This document shows positions 9,116 through 18,539 of a stretch of DNA of 64,000 nt, in pieces. Location: NCBI GenBank assembly GCA_016789905.1, contig JAEUQC010000074.1, forward strand, positions 19,479-83,478, read 5' to 3'. The DNA is from Bryobacterales bacterium. GTDB lineage: Bacteria; Acidobacteriota; Terriglobia; Bryobacterales; Bryobacteraceae. Below the pieces are notes generated by a model. The model did not search any database and was not told where the DNA came from. It saw only the letters and a list, made by a program, of their open reading frames with translations. The position numbers and the translations under genes were made by a program. Numbering within the stretch: position 1 is the first letter of the stretch; every line of letters starts with the position of its first letter.

Positions 9116-10204
9116 ATGGCCGTACCCGTCATACTTCGTTGGCCGGATTCGACTCCCGCACCGCCGGCCCTCATCGCCGAACTCAAGCCCGACCAGGTTC
9201 TTGGCGCGGGCCCAGTGCCGAACGCCGTGACGACCGGGCTATGGCCGGGTATTCGAAACCCAGGCACGCGTGGCGACGCCGACATTGCCAGTGCATCGCG
9301 CGAGCCGTGGATCGATGCCGCGGGGTTCCTGGCGGCATCCCAGCGCGCGTTAGGGCTAACGACGCTGTTGGCGCATGAACACAACGATCCGGAGCGCGGA
9401 GTGCCCTTCGATACCCTGGAACTTGCGCTGATTGAGGCCCGGGTGAACGGCGGGAACTTTGTGCTCACGGTGGAACCGCGCTATCGCGCGGCGCTGCTGG
9501 CGAAGGACGCCAAGGCACTGGAGGCATGGAGATCGCTTTGCCGGACGGCGGCGTGGCTGCGCGCCAACGAGGCTTTGTTCGCCCACCCAACCCACCCAGC
9601 CATCACGCAGATCATCGAAGCGGGCGACGAAACACCGGAGCTTGCCAATCTACTGTTGCGGCGCGGCGCCAGCCCGGCATTGGTGGCGCGCGTGCCGGCG
9701 CCCAATCCCGCGCGCATCCAACTGCTGATTGCCGCGAGCTTGAAGACGGTGCCAGATGCCATTTACGCCCACGCCGCGGCCGGAGCGACGGTGGTCATCG
9801 ATTCGGAGCCGTCCAAATCGTGGAAACGCGTGAAGGACGACGAGGACCGCGCCATCTATTCCTACGGGAAAGGCCAGATTGTGGCCTACAAGGGAGCGAT
9901 TGGAGACCCCAGCGAATTCGCGCTCGACTGCATTGACCTGCTGACGCACCGGCGGCGCGCGGCGCGCCTGTGGAACGCCCTGTCGGCGATTCCGCTGTTC
10001 ACCACCGGCCGATTGCTGCATATCATTCAATATGGCGGCCCGGTGACAAATGAAATCCAGGCCCGCGTGCAGGGCATCTATAAGCAGGCGACGTTGCTAC
10101 GCCCGGACGCGCCGCCCATGCCGTTGAAAATCTACCATCGCGGAACCACGACCGAGGTGTTCCCGCCCGCAATCCACCGGTTAGCTGTTGTACAGTTCGT
10201 TTAG
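9116..10204 (+). CDS. Conserved-looking protein of unknown function
   Basis: The 362-codon frame starts at ATG 9116. No signal peptide or membrane helix is evident. The composition is that of a soluble globular protein with alternating helices and strands (for example ARIQLLIAASLKTVPDAIYAH and GATVVIDSEPSKSWKRVKDDEDRAIYSYGKGQIVAYKGAIGDP as separate blocks). The block RAIYSYGKGQIVAY followed by a predicted helix resembles C-terminal regions of some glycoside-hydrolase-like proteins, but this is only an impression. It is followed 13 nt later by the DUF362 gene, so the two are probably one transcript. Confidence 0.75.
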   Translation: MAVPVILRWPDSTPAPPALIAELKPDQVLGAGPVPNAVTTGLWPGIRNPGTRGDADIASASREPWIDAAGFLAASQRALGLTTLLAHEHNDPERGVPFDTLELALIEARVNGGNFVLTVEPRYRAALLAKDAKALEAWRSLCRTAAWLRANEALFAHPTHPAITQIIEAGDETPELANLLLRRGASPALVARVPAPNPARIQLLIAASLKTVPDAIYAHAAAGATVVIDSEPSKSWKRVKDDEDRAIYSYGKGQIVAYKGAIGDPSEFALDCIDLLTHRRRAARLWNALSAIPLFTTGRLLHIIQYGGPVTNEIQARVQGIYKQATLLRPDAPPMPLKIYHRGTTTEVFPPAIHRLAVVQFV

Positions 10205-10217
10205 GAGAATTCGCGCC

Positions 10218-11489
10218 ATGAAGATCTGCCGCCGCAACTTCCTCGCTTCGGCTTCGGCCGCCGCGCTTACGCCCTATCAACTAATTGGCGCGCCCTCCCG
10301 CCTGCCCAAGGCACGTTTCGCCGTGCATCCGTTTGTCGAGGCGAATCCGAAAGCGGTCTTTATCCGCCCAACAAGCGTTCCGCACAAGATGGACGAGGCG
10401 GCGAAGCTGAAAGAAGGGATTGCGTTCGCGCGCGAGGTGTTCGTGCCGTCCGACGATCCGAACGCCATTCCGATTTCACACCGCATTGTGCTGAAGCCGA
10501 ACTTCACCAGTGTGCGCAACAAGCGCCCCCACGAAGAGAACTGGGGAACGGGGACGGACCCGCAGTTCTACGAAGGGATTGTGATTGGGCTGAAAGAGAT
10601 CGGGCTGAAGAAGTTTCACTTCGTGGAAGCCAACACTTTTCACTCCTGGAACTACCGCGGGCTGGCCGATATCAACGACCGGCAGGGCATTGAAGTGAAC
10701 GAACCAGACCGGCGACCGCGCAACTTCCGCGATGGATATGAGATGACCTGGACGAAGGTGCCCGATCCGGTGGTCTATTCCCACATTCCGCACTATGCCC
10801 CCGTCAATGAACCGGACACATGGCTGCTGAATATCGCCAAGTGGAAGTCGCACGGGATGTGCATGACGCTATCGACCAAGAACCTGCAAGGGCTGGTGGT
10901 GAAGCCGTATGTCCGCTTCTGCCCCGGTTGGCAGATGGTGACCGGCGTTCCCGATTTCATGAAGGAGAATATTCATCCGGAAGTGGAACGGCGCGTGAAC
11001 AGCTTTTTCGACCGGCATGTGCGGATGGGCTATGCGAGGTATCAAAGCAAGGACGCCCTGGGCCCGATGAATCAGGAGATATGGGCGCACAAGACCTGCG
11101 ACAACACGCAAGTATTGAACCCCGGCCTGTCCATTATTGAAGGAATCTATGGCCGCGATGGCGATGGATTCGGCGTTGGCAACGACTATCTGACCAACAT
11201 GCTGATGTTCGGCAAGGACCGGCTGCGGCTCGACATGATCGGCATGTGGCTCGGCGGGCATGAGCCGGGGAATGTCAATCTGTTCCGCATTGCGAAGGAA
11301 CGGGGCCTGCTGGATACATTCAACCCGCACGAGGTGCCCGTCTATGCGTGGGAAGGCGGTAGGCCTGTGCGGCGGCCGCTATCGAGTTTCAAGCGAACCC
11401 CGCTGGAGACCTACTACCTGAGCCGGGATGGTGAGCCGAAGTATCATCTGGTGAACGAACCGTTCGACTACGATCGCATCAAGATCTGA
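10218..11489 (+). CDS. DUF362 domain protein with Tat-like signal
   Basis: The frame remains open upstream to 10188, but ATG 10218 is preferred because AGGAG lies at 10203-10207 and the N-terminus KICRRNFLASASAAALTP is a twin-arginine-type signal. The mature protein (423 residues in total) contains HRIVLKPNFTSVRN, the DUF362 strand-turn, and LLNIAKWKSHGMCMTLSTKNLQG, typical of DUF362 proteins. The family is widespread and often annotated as iron-sulfur related, but its reaction is not established; the usual C-terminal ferredoxin part is absent here. It sits between two unknown genes in the same direction. Confidence 0.85.
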   Translation: MKICRRNFLASASAAALTPYQLIGAPSRLPKARFAVHPFVEANPKAVFIRPTSVPHKMDEAAKLKEGIAFAREVFVPSDDPNAIPISHRIVLKPNFTSVRNKRPHEENWGTGTDPQFYEGIVIGLKEIGLKKFHFVEANTFHSWNYRGLADINDRQGIEVNEPDRRPRNFRDGYEMTWTKVPDPVVYSHIPHYAPVNEPDTWLLNIAKWKSHGMCMTLSTKNLQGLVVKPYVRFCPGWQMVTGVPDFMKENIHPEVERRVNSFFDRHVRMGYARYQSKDALGPMNQEIWAHKTCDNTQVLNPGLSIIEGIYGRDGDGFGVGNDYLTNMLMFGKDRLRLDMIGMWLGGHEPGNVNLFRIAKERGLLDTFNPHEVPVYAWEGGRPVRRPLSSFKRTPLETYYLSRDGEPKYHLVNEPFDYDRIKI

Positions 11490-11499
11490 AGCGAGTCCG

Positions 11500-12345
11500 G
11501 TGCGCAAACTGGTCCGTTATCACGTCCATGCCGCCGCGGTCGCGTTGGCGCTTTTCCTGCTCGCCATTGCGAACAATAACATAAGAACCGGAAGACAGAC
11601 AGCGGCGGAATTCAACAGCCGTCTGGATATGTCGTTGCGGAATAGCATCGAGTGGGAAGCGGCGCTCGATGTTGAACCGAACCCGTATCTGCTCTACATG
11701 GTGCGGGAGACGGCCGCGCTATCCGGAGACGCGAGGCTGCGCGCGCTGCTGGAGCGCAGCTCGCGGCCGGTGAGAGCGACGTACCTGGCCCGGCTGGTTG
11801 AGCCAAACGCACCATTTATCGCGCCGCCGCCGGTAGTGAACACGTTGGCTCCGTATGAGCGGTGGATTATTCACGCCATCTCTCGCGGGGAGTATATTCT
11901 GGCGGAGAGCGACCGCGCGGAGATGTACGAGCCCAACAAATCCCGCACTGGCCGGGCCACACATCAACTGTACTCATTGATGCTGCAGCGCGAATTCAAT
12001 GGCGCAACCGATACGCTCGATTCCGTCATCCGCCAGCTATCGCTGCGCATCGCCAAGGAGGCGGCGGTGGACTTTCGCGTTACCGATCTCTATCTGCAAC
12101 GCATTGCTTTTCTGCTGGCGGCGGGGCAGGCGGACCTGGTGAATCCGCGGTGGGTGGAACGGGCGCTGGCGGCGCAGGAGGCGAGCGGCGGCTGGTATTT
12201 CAACTGGTATGGCTGGGGGCCAACGCCGTATGTGTTTTCGCCTGAGGACTTCCCGAATAACCATGCCACGGCGCAGGGGATGTGGCTGAGTTGTTTGCTG
12301 AAGTACAAGTATCCGGAGTGGGTGAAGGCGCATTATTCGCGGTGA
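11500..12345 (+). CDS. Exported helical protein of unknown function
   Basis: The 281-codon frame starts at GTG 11500, 10 nt after the DUF362 stop. One N-terminal hydrophobic segment (residues about 8-25) is a signal or anchor. The remainder is mostly alpha-helical with repeated Trp/Tyr-containing helices (EWEAALD, YERWIIHAISRGEY, GGWYFNWYGWGPTPY). The C-terminal block GGWYFN...NNHATAQGMWLSCLLKYKY is reminiscent of alpha-alpha barrel proteins, but no active site is recognised. It is probably co-transcribed with the two genes upstream. Confidence 0.72.
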   Translation: MRKLVRYHVHAAAVALALFLLAIANNNIRTGRQTAAEFNSRLDMSLRNSIEWEAALDVEPNPYLLYMVRETAALSGDARLRALLERSSRPVRATYLARLVEPNAPFIAPPPVVNTLAPYERWIIHAISRGEYILAESDRAEMYEPNKSRTGRATHQLYSLMLQREFNGATDTLDSVIRQLSLRIAKEAAVDFRVTDLYLQRIAFLLAAGQADLVNPRWVERALAAQEASGGWYFNWYGWGPTPYVFSPEDFPNNHATAQGMWLSCLLKYKYPEWVKAHYSR

Positions 12346-12373
12346 GGCTGGAACGGCGGCGTGCAGCAGTTGG

Positions 12374-14509
12374 CTAGGGCGTAGCGCCGAGATTCCGCAA
12401 TGCCTGCCGCGCAAGCTCTGCGGACGCCGCGTCATCGCCGGCCGTGGCCAGACGGAGGTGCCGTACTGTTCCGTCCCGGTCTCCTAAACGAATGAGGACA
12501 CGCGCCAAATCCAAGTGGGCGCGACCTGAGCCGGGTTGCACCTGCAACGCGACCCGGTATTCGGCTGTCGCCTCCGCAAGTTTTCCATCCCGCGCGAAGA
12601 GTCCGCCGGACAGTATTCGCGCCGCGACGACGCGGGGCGAGAGGCGAAGGGCGGCGTCCACCTCTGTCCTTGCCTCCGCGAACCGGTTCGCACGTACAAG
12701 CGAGAGCGCGTATTCATGCCGGTCCGGAGCAAAATCACGGCGGAGTTGGACTGCCCTCGCGAAGTGAGTCAACGCCGCGGCGTTGTCGCCATTGGCAGCC
12801 AGAAGGCGCGCCAGATTGCCATGGGCGGTGGCAAAGAAGGGGTCCACGCGAAGGGCATCGCGGAAGGCCCGTTCCGCTCCCGCACGGTCCCCTAGGGCGG
12901 CCAGGCCGGCGCCGAGACTGCTGTGGGCGTCTAAAAGGTCCGGGTCCAACGCGATGGCCCGGCGAGCCTTCTCGACCGCGTTTCGCGTGAGGCCTGCCGC
13001 CGAATCCAGCAGGCCCAGTTGATGCCAAGCCACGGCATCGCCGCCATCCAAAGCAATCGCCTGTAGCAGTGCGGCGGCGGCCTCAGTGGCCCGTCCGGCG
13101 TCCTGCAAGGCGATGCCGAGGAACCGCCAGGCGCGTCCCAGGCGCGGGGCCACTTGCGTGGCAGTTCGAAAGGATTCGGCGGCCTTTTCCGGGCGCCGGA
13201 CCTGTTGCCAGGCATTGCCGAGGACAATGTAGAATTCGGGCTCCTTGGGCCGTTTCCGCGCAAGTTCGGCTTCCAGCCCGGCAATGCCCGTGGTCAGGTT
13301 CGCCCCATGCAGGACCTGCGCCACGGCGACATACAACGGGTCCATCCCCTGCGCCGGATAGTATGGAATCACCTCGCCCTGATACTCCGGCGGCGCGCGC
13401 TCCGCCTTTTCGGCGAGCCAATCGCCCGGCACGGGCTGGCGCCGCACCAAGTGATCCGTCATTACAACACGGACAACGTCGCCGGTTCGCCGCTTCGGCA
13501 TATGGCAATCCGCGCACGCGGTTCCCGCGGGATGCTCCACCTTGGACGCCAATTTCGCCGGGGTGTGACACCCCGCGCAGGTTACCGACCTCGAATGCGG
13601 ATCGTGACAGCTTGTACACGTCATCGCCTCGCTCTTCTGGAAACAGGCCGACTGATTCAATCTGTAGACAGCGCTAACGATTTCGAATTTGTCCCCCAGC
13701 CCGGAGGCGGGCGCGTGGTCAAAATGCAGCGCGTAGTCCGCCAGCGGCGTTCCCGGAAGATAGGAAAACGGGGCCCGGCCGAACCGGCGGATAATACTGG
13801 GGAGCCGCGCGCTGGTCGTCTCCATATGGCACTGCAAACAGACCTCCCGGCGGCGTGCCAACGGCAGCCGCGCAGGGTTGACGATCGCGCTCCGAATCGC
13901 CTGCAGCGGGCGTCCCGCATTAGCCGCCGCCGCGTGGGCGGCACCAGGTCCGTGGCACTGACGGCAGCCAATTCCCTGCGGCAACTCGCCCAGAAAAACG
14001 GGCTCCTGGCTTCCCGCGGGAACGGCAGGCGCCGCGTTGTGGCAGCCCATACAGTCATAGTCAATCTTGCGCCGCGTGGCCGGCTGAGCGCTGTCAAAAC
14101 CCGGATTCATGGCGAAATACCCACCCTTTTCGGCGTACCAGCCCAGTGGCAATTCGACTAGCGCGCCCTTGGAGTTGCGGTGCAGGAATGTCAGCGCGTG
14201 GTTGCCGGAGCCCATCACGTAGTCGATCCGAAGGGTTTCCGGTTCAGCCTCGCCGGCGGCGCTCCATCGCCGATGGACGAACTCGTCCCCCCTCCGCTCC
14301 ACGGCGAAATAGGTTCCGGAAAGCGCGTGAAAAAACGGCGACTCCATCTTCGGCACGCGGTCTGGCCGTGCTCGTGAAAACGCCCGCCCCATCCCGGTCG
14401 TGCTGTAACTCGCCGCAATTTTCGGGTGACAGCTGGTGCAATCGGGTTCGGCCGTCAGCGTGCCCGCGCCCACAAGAAAAAGCAACCGGACGTTCCGATA
14501 AATCGCCAA
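12374..14509 (-). CDS. Seven-haem cytochrome c fused to TPR repeats
   Basis: The 711-residue protein has a signal-like N-terminus and seven CxxCH haem-binding motifs in the first half: CTSCH (24-28), CMGCH, CRQCH, CLQCH, CTSCH, CAGCH and CADCH. Residues from about 390 to the C-terminus form at least seven tetratricopeptide repeats (for example AESFRTATQVAPRLGRAW and LLQAIALDGGDAVAW). Multihaem cytochromes with TPR tails are known in Acidobacteria and Planctomycetes and are thought to transfer electrons outside the inner membrane, the TPRs serving as a protein-binding platform. It is divergent from the Oar-like receptor 32 nt away. Its redox partner is unknown. Confidence 0.93.
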   Translation of the reverse strand: MAIYRNVRLLFLVGAGTLTAEPDCTSCHPKIAASYSTTGMGRAFSRARPDRVPKMESPFFHALSGTYFAVERRGDEFVHRRWSAAGEAEPETLRIDYVMGSGNHALTFLHRNSKGALVELPLGWYAEKGGYFAMNPGFDSAQPATRRKIDYDCMGCHNAAPAVPAGSQEPVFLGELPQGIGCRQCHGPGAAHAAAANAGRPLQAIRSAIVNPARLPLARRREVCLQCHMETTSARLPSIIRRFGRAPFSYLPGTPLADYALHFDHAPASGLGDKFEIVSAVYRLNQSACFQKSEAMTCTSCHDPHSRSVTCAGCHTPAKLASKVEHPAGTACADCHMPKRRTGDVVRVVMTDHLVRRQPVPGDWLAEKAERAPPEYQGEVIPYYPAQGMDPLYVAVAQVLHGANLTTGIAGLEAELARKRPKEPEFYIVLGNAWQQVRRPEKAAESFRTATQVAPRLGRAWRFLGIALQDAGRATEAAAALLQAIALDGGDAVAWHQLGLLDSAAGLTRNAVEKARRAIALDPDLLDAHSSLGAGLAALGDRAGAERAFRDALRVDPFFATAHGNLARLLAANGDNAAALTHFARAVQLRRDFAPDRHEYALSLVRANRFAEARTEVDAALRLSPRVVAARILSGGLFARDGKLAEATAEYRVALQVQPGSGRAHLDLARVLIRLGDRDGTVRHLRLATAGDDAASAELARQALRNLGATP

Positions 14510-14541
14510 GATGGATAAAACTTAGTATATACTTCCGAAGC

Positions 14542-17500
14542 ATGACGCTCGTAACTTCACGCACTAAGTTCCTCGTCGCGGTCACGTTCGTACTGCTCAA
14601 CGCGGCGCCCTGCATGTTCGGCCAAGTTCTCTTTGGCTCTCTGGTGGGCAACATTACCGACGCCACTGGCGCGGCCGTTCCCGGCGCTACTGTCAAGATT
14701 ACCGAAACCTCAACCGGCCAGACGCGTGAACTGGAAACCAACGCAGCAGGCATTTACACCATCTCCACAGTTCCGCAGGGAATTTACGACGTCTCCGTTT
14801 CAAAGAGCGGCTTTCGCGCCTTCCGCGCAAGTTCGGTAACCGTCCGGCTCAACACGGTGGTCCGGGTAGATGCGGCGCTTGAGGTAGGCGCCGTGACAGA
14901 GAGCGTGCAGGTCACATCGCAAGCCGCCATACTTCAAACCGATAAGGCTGACGTGCACGCGGAAATCTCTTCCACCTCGCTGCAGAATATCCCCCAGGCC
15001 ACGCGCACTTACCAGGGCATGCTCGCCCTGATCCCCGGTATTGCGCCACCCACGGCCAGCGGCGGCGGCACCAACAACCCCTCCAAGTCAATGCAGGTGA
15101 CCGCCAATGGCACCAGCCGCAATGGCACGAACTTTCGCATTGAAGGCGTGAGCGCCACAAACCCTTGGGTTCAGTTTTTCTCAAGCTACGTCCCCTCCGT
15201 GGAAGCGATTGAAACCGTGAACGTGGTTACAACAAGCCCGGATGCCGAGCAAGGGTTGGCGGGCGGTGCGTCGGTGAACGTACAACTGAAAAGCGGAACC
15301 AACGCCCTTCATGGCTCGGTGTACGCGTATCACATCAACAGCGGGACGAAGGCAAGGCCCTTCTTTCTGCCGGCCAGCCAGGGCATTCCGAAGCTGGTCA
15401 ACAACGACGTTGGCGCGACGCTCGGCGGTCCCATCGTCAAGAACAAACTCTTCTATTTCGTAAGTTACGAAGCTGATCTTATCCGGCAAGGCTCCGCACA
15501 ATTGACTACCGTACCCACGGCGGCCATTCGAACCGGCAATATGACGGCATCACCGAATGAGATCTTTGATCCCGCCACCGGCGCCGCAAATGGCAGCGGC
15601 CGGCAGCCGTTCCCAGGCAAGATCATTCCCGCCAGCCGCATCAGCCCCATCACCAACAAGCTCGTCGCGTTGGTCCCGCAGCCCAACATCCCTAACGCCC
15701 TTGTCGCGAACTACTACGTCAACACCCCGATCCTCTATGACCTGCACAAGCTCGATTCCAAGTTCGATTGGAACGTTTCGCAGCAATTGCGCGCCGTGGG
15801 CCGATTCGCCCGTCAGCCATACAACAACGTGCAAGAGACGATTTTTGGCGACGTGCTCGCGGGATCGCCAAACAAGTTCCAGAACGGCTCCACGCTTGCC
15901 CCGTCCGGCACGGTCACCTACGTTGCCAGCCCCAACATCGTCGTCGACGGCACATTTGGGCTCCAGGTGGTGGATCAGACACTGTTCCCCCCCGGCACTG
16001 ATACGAAATATGGATCCGATTTTCTGGGAATTCCAGGAACGAACCTGGGCGAGACTCCGCTCTATGGCGGCATGCCTCAGTTCTCCATCAGCACATACAG
16101 CGGGTACGGTTATTCATACACGCCACTCCAGTATAAGCAGAAGACCTTTCAATATACCGGGAACGTGAGTTGGATCAAGGGCGCGCACAACCTACGCTTC
16201 GGTGTCGACTTGAACCGTCAACACATGGATCATTTTGAAATCGCACCGACCAACTTTTCGTTCAACGGGAATGTGACCAGCCTTCGTGGCGGCGCGGGGC
16301 CGAACCAGTTCAACAGCTACGGCGACTTCCTGCTCGGCCTGCCGGTCAGCTATGTCAATAGCCGCCAGACCGTTCCGATGATCACACTTCGCAGTTGGCA
16401 GCAGAGCCTCTACGTCCGCGACCAATGGCAGGCCACGCGCAAGCTTACCTTATCGCTCGGCCTCCGTTGGGAATACTATCCGGTGCCTACGCGGGCCGAC
16501 CGTGGCATTGAGCGCTTCGACCTCAAGACCAACACGTATCTGATCTGCGGCGTGGGCAGCACACCGCGCGACTGCGGCATCAAGGTTTCCAAAGCACTCT
16601 TTGCGCCGCGCATCGGCATCGCGTATCGCCCGTCGGACAGCCTGGTCGTCCGTCTCGGCTATGCGCTGAGCCCCGAACAGATCAACATGGCTCGCGACGG
16701 CATTTCCAGCTACCCCGTTCGTGTGGATTTCAGCGCCACGGGTACGGATGCCTTCGCGCCGGTTGGCCCCCTTGCCGCCGGAATCCCGCAGATCCCGACG
16801 CCCGATATCAGCAAGGGCTCCATTGCCCTTCCCCCCGGCGCAACGTTTTCAACCAATGACGAAAAGCACGTGCGCGGCTACGTCCAATCCGCGAATCTGA
16901 CCATCCAGAAAACGCTGCCTGGCAACTTCGTTGTCTCTGGCGGCTACGTTGGCACCAAGACCATTCATCAGCACACCCGCTACAACGTGAACCATGGCCA
17001 GATTGGCGGCGGCGCGGCCAGCCAGCCTTACTTCCGGCTCTTCGGTATCACGGGCGCGGCGCGGGTGATTCTCCCCATCGTCTCAATGAGCTACCACTCC
17101 TTCCAGACGACGCTTGACCGCCGCTTTTCTAATGGGATCACCTTTTCCGCCGCCTATACGCGTTCCAAGTGGATGGGACTTTGCTGTAGCGAATCCGGGG
17201 ACGGCGAACCGGCGATTGCCATTCCGGAGTACCGCCATCTGGCCCGCTCCCTCATGCCCGGCGACCGGCCCAACAACTTCCGGCTCTCCATGCTTGCCGA
17301 ACTTCCCTTCGGTAAGGGAAAACGCTATATCCAGTCTGGCGTGGCAGCTTGGATCGCGGGCGGTTGGCGACTGAATGGCGTCTTCAGTAAATACTCCGGT
17401 TCGCCGTTCTCTGTCAGCGCTTCGGGTGCGTCGCTCAACGCCCCAGGCAGCACCCAGCGGGCGGATCAGATCAAACCAGAAGTGGCCATCTACGGCAACA

Positions 17501-17847
17501 TATCGTCCTACTTTGATCCGCTCGCCTTCGCTCCCGTCACAACAGCTCGTTTTGGCACCGCCGGCTTCAACTCGCTGCGCGGCCCTGGCGTGACGAATCT
17601 CGATGCCAGCGTCTTCCGCGACTTCAGAGTCACGGAACGATTCACAATCCAACTTCGCGCCGAGGCATTGAATTTCACCAACACGCCGCATTTTTCAAAC
17701 CCCGGCGCCAATGTGTCGAACCTGCAACTCAATCCAGACGGCTCCATCCGCAATCTTGGGGGTTTCACACAAATCACCGGCGTCAGCGCTCCAAGCCGGC
17801 TAACCGACGAGAGGTTCTTCCGTTTCGGCCTTCGCATCGGATTCTAG
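14542..17847 (+). CDS. TonB-dependent receptor, Oar-like, with carboxypeptidase-regulatory domain
   Basis: The frame extends upstream, but ATG 14542 gives a proper signal peptide (residues 1-30, ending CMFGQ), so the protein has about 1101 residues. An N-terminal carboxypeptidase-regulatory (CarboxypepD_reg) fold covers about 35-115 (LVGNITDATGAAVPGATVKI). A plug region and a large beta-barrel follow, with the C-terminal strand ending in RFGLRIGF. The phrase GGPIVKNKLFYFVSYE is a hallmark of the Oar-like group expanded in Solibacter. Such receptors import large substrates or act in adhesion. The substrate is unknown. The upstream gap to the divergent cytochrome gene is only 32 nt. Confidence 0.95.
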   Translation: MTLVTSRTKFLVAVTFVLLNAAPCMFGQVLFGSLVGNITDATGAAVPGATVKITETSTGQTRELETNAAGIYTISTVPQGIYDVSVSKSGFRAFRASSVTVRLNTVVRVDAALEVGAVTESVQVTSQAAILQTDKADVHAEISSTSLQNIPQATRTYQGMLALIPGIAPPTASGGGTNNPSKSMQVTANGTSRNGTNFRIEGVSATNPWVQFFSSYVPSVEAIETVNVVTTSPDAEQGLAGGASVNVQLKSGTNALHGSVYAYHINSGTKARPFFLPASQGIPKLVNNDVGATLGGPIVKNKLFYFVSYEADLIRQGSAQLTTVPTAAIRTGNMTASPNEIFDPATGAANGSGRQPFPGKIIPASRISPITNKLVALVPQPNIPNALVANYYVNTPILYDLHKLDSKFDWNVSQQLRAVGRFARQPYNNVQETIFGDVLAGSPNKFQNGSTLAPSGTVTYVASPNIVVDGTFGLQVVDQTLFPPGTDTKYGSDFLGIPGTNLGETPLYGGMPQFSISTYSGYGYSYTPLQYKQKTFQYTGNVSWIKGAHNLRFGVDLNRQHMDHFEIAPTNFSFNGNVTSLRGGAGPNQFNSYGDFLLGLPVSYVNSRQTVPMITLRSWQQSLYVRDQWQATRKLTLSLGLRWEYYPVPTRADRGIERFDLKTNTYLICGVGSTPRDCGIKVSKALFAPRIGIAYRPSDSLVVRLGYALSPEQINMARDGISSYPVRVDFSATGTDAFAPVGPLAAGIPQIPTPDISKGSIALPPGATFSTNDEKHVRGYVQSANLTIQKTLPGNFVVSGGYVGTKTIHQHTRYNVNHGQIGGGAASQPYFRLFGITGAARVILPIVSMSYHSFQTTLDRRFSNGITFSAAYTRSKWMGLCCSESGDGEPAIAIPEYRHLARSLMPGDRPNNFRLSMLAELPFGKGKRYIQSGVAAWIAGGWRLNGVFSKYSGSPFSVSASGASLNAPGSTQRADQIKPEVAIYGNISSYFDPLAFAPVTTARFGTAGFNSLRGPGVTNLDASVFRDFRVTERFTIQLRAEALNFTNTPHFSNPGANVSNLQLNPDGSIRNLGGFTQITGVSAPSRLTDERFFRFGLRIGF

Positions 17848-17915
17848 CGTTTCCACGCGCTAGTCCATTTCTACTATTGCCCGGCGGCCGGCCACACCGG
17901 TATTCTCGCTCCACG

Positions 17916-18512
17916 ATGAAACCGATGTTTCTGCCGGCCGTCGAGGCCAACCCCGCACCTGGGCCATACGCTCGTGCGATTGCCGCATTTGCCAAGGGTG
18001 GAGGGGAGTATGCGCAAATCTGGCACCTGTTCGCGTTCAAACCCCAGGCCACGGAACATCTGGCCGCATTCACGCACGAGATCCTTCACGGGGAGGCTCC
18101 GCTAACGGCTGGCCTTCGTGAACTCATCGCCGCCTTCACCTCTTCGCGCAATCGGTGTCCGTTTTGACTTAAGTCCCACGCCGCGGTCGCGGCGGAATTA
18201 CTCGGCAGTGAGGAAGCCGTTCTGGCCGTCCTCGCCGACTTCGAGTCGTCCGCACTATCGGACGCCGAAAAGGCGCTCTTCCGATTCATAGACAAAGTGA
18301 ATGCAGACTCGCCGAATATCACCGCCGCCGACATCACTCCCCTTCATGCGGCCGGCTGGACCGATGAACAGATCTACTATGCCATTACAGTTTGCGCCTT
18401 GCTCAACTTTTACAACCGCTGGATCGACTCGACCGGCGTCCACGCACTGTCCGACGAAGCCCACCGCGCCGGCGGCAAGCGAACAGCATTGAATGGATAC
18501 ATTCGAAAGTAG
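17916..18512 (+). CDS. AhpD-like/carboxymuconolactone decarboxylase-family selenoprotein (UGA = Sec84)
   Basis: From ATG 17916 the frame runs 83 codons to a TGA at 18165-18167, then continues in the same frame without another stop to TAG at 18510-18512, 198 residues in all. Around the TGA the protein reads SSRNRCPF-UGA-LKSHAA. This matches the C-x-x-C-x-x-x-H active site of AhpD-type peroxidases, with the UGA at the second, catalytic Cys. The second half (TDEQIYYAITVCALLNFYNRWIDSTG as two blocks) is typical of peroxidase-related CMD proteins. A SECIS-like hairpin follows directly. Known members reduce hydroperoxides with thiol partners. The alternative is a nonsense-mutated pseudogene, but the exact position, the intact second half and the hairpin argue against that. 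Confidence 0.88.
18165..18202 (+). promoter_or_regulatory. Putative bacterial SECIS element
   Basis: Downstream of the UGA, CGCCGC (18179-18184) pairs with GCGGCG (18189-18194), leaving a GGUC tetraloop at 18185-18188. A short lower helix AGU (18172-18174) with ACU (18200-18202) can form below an internal loop. The loop starts 17 nt after the UGA. From memory, the E. coli fdhF SECIS also presents GGUC in its apical loop, 18 nt after its UGA. Folding was done by eye. Confidence 0.75.
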
Positions 18513-18539
18513 AGGGCCGCACCCTGCCATCCTAAAGCT

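Noticed and set aside
17845..17864. CTAGCG...CGCTAG hairpin at the end of the first Oar-like receptor gene
   Set aside because: Only six base pairs and no following U-tract, so not a supported terminator.
18165..18167. Nonsense mutation making the AhpD-like gene a pseudogene
   Set aside because: The frame is intact on both sides, the codon is UGA at the catalytic Cys and a SECIS-like hairpin follows; a random mutation is much less likely.
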